Assembly: GCA_029555885.1 (NCBI GenBank)
Contig: JAKPQT010000654.1
Coordinates: 1 to 35,789, forward strand
DNA from: Chloroflexota bacterium
GTDB taxonomy: Bacteria; Chloroflexota; Anaerolineae; CG2-30-64-16
Reading direction: 5' to 3'
Length of the DNA: 35,789 bases
Shown: positions 31,039 through 35,789 of the stretch, in pieces
Position numbering within the stretch: position 1 is the first letter of the stretch
Layout: each line of letters begins with the position of its first letter
Program-made: the position numbers and the translations under genes
The notes under the pieces: model-generated
Seen by the model: only the letters and a program-made list of their open reading frames with translations
The model's database searches: none
Told to the model about the DNA's origin: nothing

Positions 31039-32312
31039 TGACCTTTTCAGTGTTCAACCTGTCCCCGCGCCTGACGGCCGGGGTCCATGCAGCCGGCTAT
31101 CAAGAGCCGACCCCCATCCAGCGCGACGCGATTCCGCCCATCATGGCTGGGCGCGACGTGGTTGGCCTCGCGCAGACCGGAACCGGCAAGACCGCCGCCT
31201 TTGCCCTGCCCATCCTGCAACGCCTGGAGAACGGCCCGCGCAAGCGAGTGCGTGCCCTGGTCGTCGCGCCCACGCGCGAGCTGGCCGAACAGATTCACCA
31301 GTCGTTCATTGGTCTGGGCCGGCAGACGCGGCTGCGCAGCACCGCCATCTACGGCGGCGTTGGCATGATGCCGCAGATCAACGCGCTCCGTAGCGGCGTT
31401 GAGATCGTGGTCGCGTGTCCCGGTCGCCTGCTCGATCTGATGCGCCAGGGCCATGTGGACCTGTCCCACGTCGAAGCGCTCGTGCTCGACGAGGCCGACC
31501 ACATGTTTGACATGGGCTTCCTGCCCGATGTGCGGCGCATCGTCGCTGCCACGCCTGCACAGCGCCAGACCCTGCTCTTCTCGGCCACTATGCCGCCCGA
31601 CATCCGTAAGCTGGCCGACGAGGTGTTGCACGATCCGGTTTCCATCCAAGTCGGCCAGCGTAGGCCAGTCGAGACCGTATCCCATGCCGTCTACCCGGTA
31701 CCGCAACATCTCAAGACGCCCCTTCTGATGGAGCTGCTGGCCCAGACAGGCGAAAGCCCCGTGCTGGTCTTTACCCGCACGAAGCATCGCGCCAAGCGCG
31801 TCGCTGAACAGCTGGTGAAGGCGGGTTTCCGCGCAACCTCGCTCCAGGGCAACCTGTCACAGACGCGGCGGCAGGAGGCCCTCGACGGCTTCCGCACCGG
31901 CAGCTACCGTATCCTGGTGGCAACGGATATTGCCGCGCGCGGCATCGACGTGACGGGCATCTCGCACGTCATCAACTACGATATGCCTGATACCACCGAT
32001 GCATACACGCACCGGATCGGGCGCACGGGCCGCGCGGAGCGAACCGGCGAGGCGTTCACGCTGATCACCAATGATGACGCCTTTGCCGTGCGCGATGTGG
32101 AGAAGGTCCTGGGGTATCAGATCGAGCGCCGCAAGCTGGCGGAGTTCGACTATGCGCCGCCCGCGCCGGCTCGCGACCACGAGTTCGACCGCGCGCCCCG
32201 GCCCCAGCCCGTCCGCCGTGCGGAGACGCCGCGGCCGCCAACGAATACGGCCACGAACAAACGAACCCCGGTACGGAACGACCCTTCGCGGATTCGTTCG
32301 GGTATACGCTAG
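31038..32312 (+). CDS. DEAD-box ATP-dependent RNA helicase
   Basis: The GTG at 31038 with AAGGAG seven bases upstream gives 424 residues. All motifs are present: the Q motif GYQEPTPIQRDAIPP, AQTGTGKT (I), PTRELAEQ (Ia), DEADHMFDMGF (II), LLFSATMP (III), VLVFTRTKHRAKR (IV), VATDIAARGIDV (V) and HRIGRTGRAERTG (VI). It belongs to the RhlE-like group and would unwind RNA, often in cold adaptation or ribosome assembly. From about residue 375 the tail is basic and disordered, and its last 25 residues are encoded by a repeat that recurs just downstream (32348-32373). Confidence 0.95.
   Translation: MTFSVFNLSPRLTAGVHAAGYQEPTPIQRDAIPPIMAGRDVVGLAQTGTGKTAAFALPILQRLENGPRKRVRALVVAPTRELAEQIHQSFIGLGRQTRLRSTAIYGGVGMMPQINALRSGVEIVVACPGRLLDLMRQGHVDLSHVEALVLDEADHMFDMGFLPDVRRIVAATPAQRQTLLFSATMPPDIRKLADEVLHDPVSIQVGQRRPVETVSHAVYPVPQHLKTPLLMELLAQTGESPVLVFTRTKHRAKRVAEQLVKAGFRATSLQGNLSQTRRQEALDGFRTGSYRILVATDIAARGIDVTGISHVINYDMPDTTDAYTHRIGRTGRAERTGEAFTLITNDDAFAVRDVEKVLGYQIERRKLAEFDYAPPAPARDHEFDRAPRPQPVRRAETPRPPTNTATNKRTPVRNDPSRIRSGIR
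32240..32265. repeat. Copy 1 of a 26-bp direct repeat, inside the helicase gene
   Basis: This copy matches 32348-32373 with a few mismatches; the shared core is AACGAAT-n-CGGCCACGAA. It encodes part of the helicase C-terminus (TNTATNKRT). Confidence 0.65.
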
Positions 32313-32347
32313 ACGACAAGGCAACCGGGTTGGCGCGCGCGGCCATC

Positions 32348-32373
32348 AACGAATGCGGCCACGAATCAACAAA
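32348..32373. repeat. Copy 2 of the 26-bp direct repeat, intergenic
   Basis: The second copy lies in the 85-bp gap between the convergent helicase and ABC exporter genes. It is followed by further ACGAA/TTCGT motifs, including AACGAA-CA-TTCGTT (from about 32384), which can form a short hairpin. Confidence 0.65.
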
Positions 32374-32397
32374 TCGCCGTTAGAAACGAACATTCGT

Positions 32398-34416
32398 TCA
32401 TTCGTTCCGATATTCGATGACGGCCGCGCCGCTGCCCTGCGCGTGCCGGAACTGCGTCTCGTATAGCTGCGCGTACAACCCGCCGCGCGCGAGCAGCTCG
32501 ACATGCGTCCCGCGTTCCACAAGCTGTCCCTGGTCGATGACCAGGATCACATCTGCCGCCAGGACCGTGCTCAAGCGGTGTGCGATAACCAGCGATGTGC
32601 GACCCTGCATGATGCGCTCCAGCGCCTGCTGGATGAGCGCCTCCGACTGGCTGTCGAGCGACGACGTCGCCTCATCCAGAACGAGGATACGCGGGTCCTT
32701 CAAGATAACGCGCGCGATCGCGACCCGCTGCTTCTCCCCGCCGGACAGCCGGTACCCCCGATTGCCGACCACCGTGTCATACCCATCGGGCAACCCTGCG
32801 ATGAAATGGTGGATGTTGGCCGCGCGGCACGCGGCCTCGAGCTGCGCGTCCGTGGCATCCGGCCGCGCATAGAGCAGGTTCGCCCGGATCGTGTCGTTGA
32901 ACAGATAGGTCTCCTGCGTCACCATGCCGATTTGCGATGAGAGGGTGTCCAGTGTCAGGTCGCGCAGATCATAGCCATCGATCGAGATTCGCCCGCTCGT
33001 CGGATCATAGAGGCGGGGCAGCAGATAGGTGATCGTGGTCTTGCCCGCACCGCTTGGACCAACCAGCGCGGCCAGTTGGCCCGGTCGCACGTCGAACGTG
33101 ATGTTGCGCAGCGCCCAGCGCGGGCCGGCACTGGCTGCAGGCTCGTCCACTGCACTACCCCCATTGTCGGAACGGACAGCCGCGCTTTTCTTCTCCAGCT
33201 TGCCGGCTTCCTGCGACAGGGGCACGTTCGCATCACGACCGCCCCAGCCAAAGCGCTCGACCTCGCTCAGTCCCGGTGCAGTCCCACCGGGCGCGCTCTC
33301 GCCAGGCTCATAGCTGAACGACACATCTTCGAATCGCACTGCGCCCTGCACAGACTCAAGCCGCACCGCGCCGGACCGTTCATTGATCTCGACCGGCAGG
33401 TCGAGTACTTCAAACACGCGCTCGAAGCTGACCAGCGAGGTCGCCAGGTCCATGCGCGCATTAGTCAGCGCGGACAGCGGGCCGTAGAGCATCCCCAGAT
33501 AAGCCGTAAACGCGACGATCGTGCCGATGGTGAACCCCTGCTCACGCAATACCAGCAGCCCGCCCACGTAGAAGACAATGACGGTGCCGATGGCGCTGAT
33601 GAGGCTGACGGTCAGCCAGAACCAGCGCATCATGAACGCGACGCGGATGCCCGCCCCGCGCACCCGCTGCGCGCGCGTGCGGAAGCGGCCAACCTCCGTC
33701 CCTGATCGCCCGAACAACTTGACGAGCAGCGCGCCGCTGACGTTGAGCGTCTCGTTCATCATCGCGTTCATCTCAGCGTTGAGCGTCATCTGTTCGCGCA
33801 CGATCGCGCGCAGTCGCCGGCCCAGCAGCCGCGCGGGAATCAGGAACAGAGGCAGCACAGCAATCGCCAGCAGGGTCAGCCGCCACTCCAGCCGCAGCAT
33901 GATCGCCAGCGTACTGACGAGCGTGACCACATTGGTGAAAAGATCAGGGATCGTTCCGGCGACGGCTCGCTGCGCACCGACGACATCGTTGTTGAGGCGG
34001 GAGATCAGCTCTCCTGTCTTGGTGTTCGTGAAGAAGCGTAGCGACATGCGGTGCAGATGCGCGAACAGCGCGGTGCGCAGGTCCGCAATGACACCTTCGC
34101 CCACGGAAGACCCCAGATAGCGATGCACTACGCCCAACAGGCCGTTGACCAGGGGCACGGCCAGCATACCGAGCGCCAACAGGCCCAGCCGATTGAAGTC
34201 GCGCTGCGGCAGCGCCCGGTCGATCAGGTCGCGCGTCAGGAGCGGCGGCACCAATCCCAGAAATGTCGTAAGCAGGATCAGCGCCAGCATCCCGACAATC
34301 TGCCCGGTATAGGGCCGCGCATATTCGAACGCGCGCTTGATGAGCGCCCAGCTTACTGCCGGGCGATCCTGTTTTTCGTCGTAGCGGATCAGCGTCCACC
34401 AACCACCATCGTGCAT
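32398..34416 (-). CDS. ABC exporter (fused permease and ATPase) with an insert in the nucleotide-binding domain
   Basis: The 672-residue half-transporter has six membrane helices (about 35-310) and an ATPase domain. Motifs are Walker A GPSGAGKT (453-460), the Q-loop at Q501, signature LSGGEKQ (557-563), Walker B ILVLDE (577-582) and H-loop H613. Between the A-loop strand VSFSYEPG (to 372) and WALRNITFDV (434 on) lies a G/A/S-rich insert of about 60 residues; in relatives this gap is only a few residues. The ATG at 34416 has GGGAG six bases upstream. It probably works as a homodimer exporting lipids or drugs; the substrate is unknown. Confidence 0.93.
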   Translation of the reverse strand: MHDGGWWTLIRYDEKQDRPAVSWALIKRAFEYARPYTGQIVGMLALILLTTFLGLVPPLLTRDLIDRALPQRDFNRLGLLALGMLAVPLVNGLLGVVHRYLGSSVGEGVIADLRTALFAHLHRMSLRFFTNTKTGELISRLNNDVVGAQRAVAGTIPDLFTNVVTLVSTLAIMLRLEWRLTLLAIAVLPLFLIPARLLGRRLRAIVREQMTLNAEMNAMMNETLNVSGALLVKLFGRSGTEVGRFRTRAQRVRGAGIRVAFMMRWFWLTVSLISAIGTVIVFYVGGLLVLREQGFTIGTIVAFTAYLGMLYGPLSALTNARMDLATSLVSFERVFEVLDLPVEINERSGAVRLESVQGAVRFEDVSFSYEPGESAPGGTAPGLSEVERFGWGGRDANVPLSQEAGKLEKKSAAVRSDNGGSAVDEPAASAGPRWALRNITFDVRPGQLAALVGPSGAGKTTITYLLPRLYDPTSGRISIDGYDLRDLTLDTLSSQIGMVTQETYLFNDTIRANLLYARPDATDAQLEAACRAANIHHFIAGLPDGYDTVVGNRGYRLSGGEKQRVAIARVILKDPRILVLDEATSSLDSQSEALIQQALERIMQGRTSLVIAHRLSTVLAADVILVIDQGQLVERGTHVELLARGGLYAQLYETQFRHAQGSGAAVIEYRNE

Positions 34417-34496
34417 TGTCGGCTCCCACTCCCTCACAGATTCGACGCCTATCATACCACTGCCCACTCAAATCGCGATTTCCATGACCCAGCTTC

Positions 34497-34525
34497 TTGT
34501 CATGCCTTGAGCTTTGGAGTATCAT
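34497..34525 (+). promoter_or_regulatory. Promoter of the aminotransferase-serA unit
   Basis: TTGTCA (34497-34502), a 17-bp spacer and TATCAT (34520-34525). The start would be near 34532, with a leader of about 70 nt. Confidence 0.65.
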
Positions 34526-34601
34526 AGAGCCGCAAAGCGCGGGCCTTCACAACAGGCCCCACCCATACCTATCGTCCATCCATCCAAAGGAGAACGTGGC
34601 G

Positions 34602-35669
34602 ATGCACAAAAAGCTGTTCATCCCGGGCCCAACCGAAGTCAGCGACGAAATCCTGCAGGCCATGGCCACCCCGATGATCGGCCACCGTTCGTCGGCCTAT
34701 GCCGAATTGCACCAGGCCGTTGAAGCCAAACTCAAAAAGCTGCTAAACGCCGAGCGCCGGGTCTTTCTCTTCAGTTCCTCGTCCACTGGCGTCATGGAAG
34801 GCGCGATCCGCAATGCCGTCGGCAAGAAGGTGCTCAACACCCTTAACGGGGAATTCTCCCGGCGCTGGTGGGAGATTGCGAAGAGCTGCGGTGTGGAGAC
34901 CGAGACTATCGAGGTCGAACCGGGCAAGGCCATCACACCTGAATTGGTCGACGCGGCCCTGGCGCAGGGCGGCTTCGACACCCTCTGCCTGACCTACAAC
35001 GAGACTTCCACGGGCATCCTCGGGCCCCTCGCGGATACGGCCCGCCTCGTGCGCGAGAAATACCCCGACATCATCATCATGGTCGATGCCGTGAGCTGCA
35101 TGGCCGGAACGCCCATCGATTTCGACGGCTGGGGATTGGACGTCTGCCTCGCGGGCGTGCAAAAGTGCTTTGCCCTGCCGCCCGGGCTCACCGTCTGCGC
35201 AGTGAGCGAACGTGCGCTCCAGCGGGCGGCCACCATTCCGCACCGCGGCTACTACTTCGACTTCCTCGACAACGAGAAGTTCGCGGCCAAGTTCAACACC
35301 CCGGCCACCCCGGCTATCAGCTTGATCTACGCACTCGACAAGCAGATGGACCGCATGTTTGAGGAAGGGCTGGAAAACCGCTACGCGCGCCACCTCGCCA
35401 TGGCCAACCACTGCCGCACATGGGGCCGTACCCGCTTCAGCCTGTACGGAGACGAGCGCTACCTATCGCCCACCATCACCCACATCACCAATCCGGGCTT
35501 CGATTTCAGCGCGCTCAACAAGGAACTGGGCAAGCGCGGTGCGCAGATTTCCGACGGCTACGGCCCGTTCAAGGGCAAGACCTTCCGCATCGGCCACATG
35601 GGTGACCTGACCCTGGCCGACGTCCAGTGGTTGACTGCGCAGATTGACGACATCGTCAAAGCCAATTGA
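34602..35669 (+). CDS. Class V aminotransferase (serine-pyruvate/alanine-glyoxylate type), possibly the phosphoserine aminotransferase
   Basis: The 355-residue protein has the class V pattern: LFIPGPTEVSDEILQAMATP, GHRSSAYAEL, FSSSSTGVMEGAIRNAV, LTYNETSTGIL, MVDAVSCMAGTPIDFDGWGL and the PLP-lysine motif AGVQKCFALPPGL. Members of this family act in serine/glyoxylate exchange or as phosphoserine aminotransferase. The next gene appears to be serA, so a role as the serC step of serine synthesis is likely. The ATG at 34602 is chosen; the in-frame GTG at 34596 is closer to AAAGGAG and is also possible. Confidence 0.88.
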   Translation: MHKKLFIPGPTEVSDEILQAMATPMIGHRSSAYAELHQAVEAKLKKLLNAERRVFLFSSSSTGVMEGAIRNAVGKKVLNTLNGEFSRRWWEIAKSCGVETETIEVEPGKAITPELVDAALAQGGFDTLCLTYNETSTGILGPLADTARLVREKYPDIIIMVDAVSCMAGTPIDFDGWGLDVCLAGVQKCFALPPGLTVCAVSERALQRAATIPHRGYYFDFLDNEKFAAKFNTPATPAISLIYALDKQMDRMFEEGLENRYARHLAMANHCRTWGRTRFSLYGDERYLSPTITHITNPGFDFSALNKELGKRGAQISDGYGPFKGKTFRIGHMGDLTLADVQWLTAQIDDIVKAN

Positions 35670-35674
35670 AGATG

Positions 35675-35733
35675 AAAGATTGCAGATTGTGATGGGTGCA
35701 ACCCCGGTGAGGCATCTTTCAACTGCGATCTTT
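35675..35733 (+). promoter_or_regulatory. Attenuator-like pair of mutually exclusive stems before serA
   Basis: In the 88-bp gap AAAGATTGCAG (35675-35685) can pair with CTGCGATCTTT (35723-35733), and TGAAAGAT (35673-35680) can instead pair with ATCTTTCA (35714-35721). The first stem is followed by ATTCATT, a poor U-tract. The function is unproven. Confidence 0.35.
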
Positions 35734-35757
35734 ATTCATTAGGAAGGGACTGTGCTC

Positions 35758-35789
35758 ATGAAGGTACTCGTCTGTGATTCAATATCATC
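35758..35789 (+). CDS. serA: Start of a probable D-3-phosphoglycerate dehydrogenase gene, cut by window edge
   Basis: Only 10 full codons are visible, reading MKVLVCDSIS, which resembles the usual SerA N-terminus (MKVLVxDxIS). AGGAAGG lies about 10 bases upstream; a GTG at 35752 in the same frame is closer to it. The assignment rests on this short match plus the upstream class V aminotransferase, a frequent serine-biosynthesis pairing. SerA oxidises 3-phosphoglycerate to phosphohydroxypyruvate. Confidence 0.5.
   Translation, partial: MKVLVCDSIS

Noticed and set aside
34451..34459. Extended -10 promoter for the ABC exporter
   Set aside because: TGGTATGAT is a partial match with no -35 box; too weak to annotate.

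Overview
The window is about 36 kb of high-GC bacterial DNA with housekeeping-type gene content. It most resembles the Chloroflexota, probably an Anaerolineae-like lineage. The reasons are the cdaA-ybbR-der order, an EF-G2-type factor, secreted proteins with T/P-rich linkers, and the short '[YF][IL]P' tags seen in the proteins at 8426-9526 and 19408-20244. This placement is inference from protein character; no rRNA is present. Most genes have good Shine-Dalgarno sites, and many intergenic gaps hold TTGACA/TATAAT-like promoters with 16-17 bp spacers.

Layout. 1-3963 (minus): a membrane protein, cdaA (c-di-AMP cyclase), ybbR/cdaR and der (cut by the window edge), read from a consensus promoter that sits directly at a GTG start. 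3981-4390: two fused gene relics, a DUF2254 fragment and an asparagine synthetase fragment. 4392-6582 (minus): ECF sigma factor, zinc-finger anti-sigma factor and a bactofilin-like membrane protein, with a likely autoregulated ECF promoter. 6627-9526 (plus): a deoxynucleoside kinase fused to a MazG-like domain, a second deoxynucleoside kinase and a beta-propeller protein. 9688-15319 (minus): PHP phosphoesterase, DUF362 protein, EF-G2 and a divergent amidohydrolase. 15473-17292 (plus): a thioredoxin-like 2Fe-2S protein and a histidine-phosphatase/methyltransferase fusion. 17305-22144: a secreted double-psi barrel protein (minus), then UvsE, a secreted protein, a PD-(D/E)XK-like protein and a PatB-type lyase (plus).

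The centrepiece is 22204-24846 (minus), a serine-decoding island. A T-box leader with an apparent UCC specifier controls serS. Downstream, a separate strong promoter drives tRNA-Ser(UGA), tRNA-Ser(GCU) and tRNA-Arg(GCG). The tRNA-Ser(UGA) gene is split between U34 and G35 by a 637-nt group I intron. The intron encodes a PD-(D/E)XK homing endonuclease whose 3' coding region overlaps the intron's catalytic core (R, P7, P3', P8). Helices P1, P2, P3, P7, P8 and P9 can all be drawn from the sequence, and the insertion point equals that of the classical tRNA-Leu(UAA) intron. I regard this as the most notable system in the window.

The rest holds small metabolic and stress genes: GNAT acetyltransferase, LOG-family protein, OsmC, a TIM-barrel protein, D-threonine aldolase with RidA, an alpha/beta hydrolase, a DEAD-box helicase with a structured leader, an ABC exporter with a large insert in its ATPase domain, and at the right edge a serine-pathway aminotransferase followed by the first codons of a probable serA.
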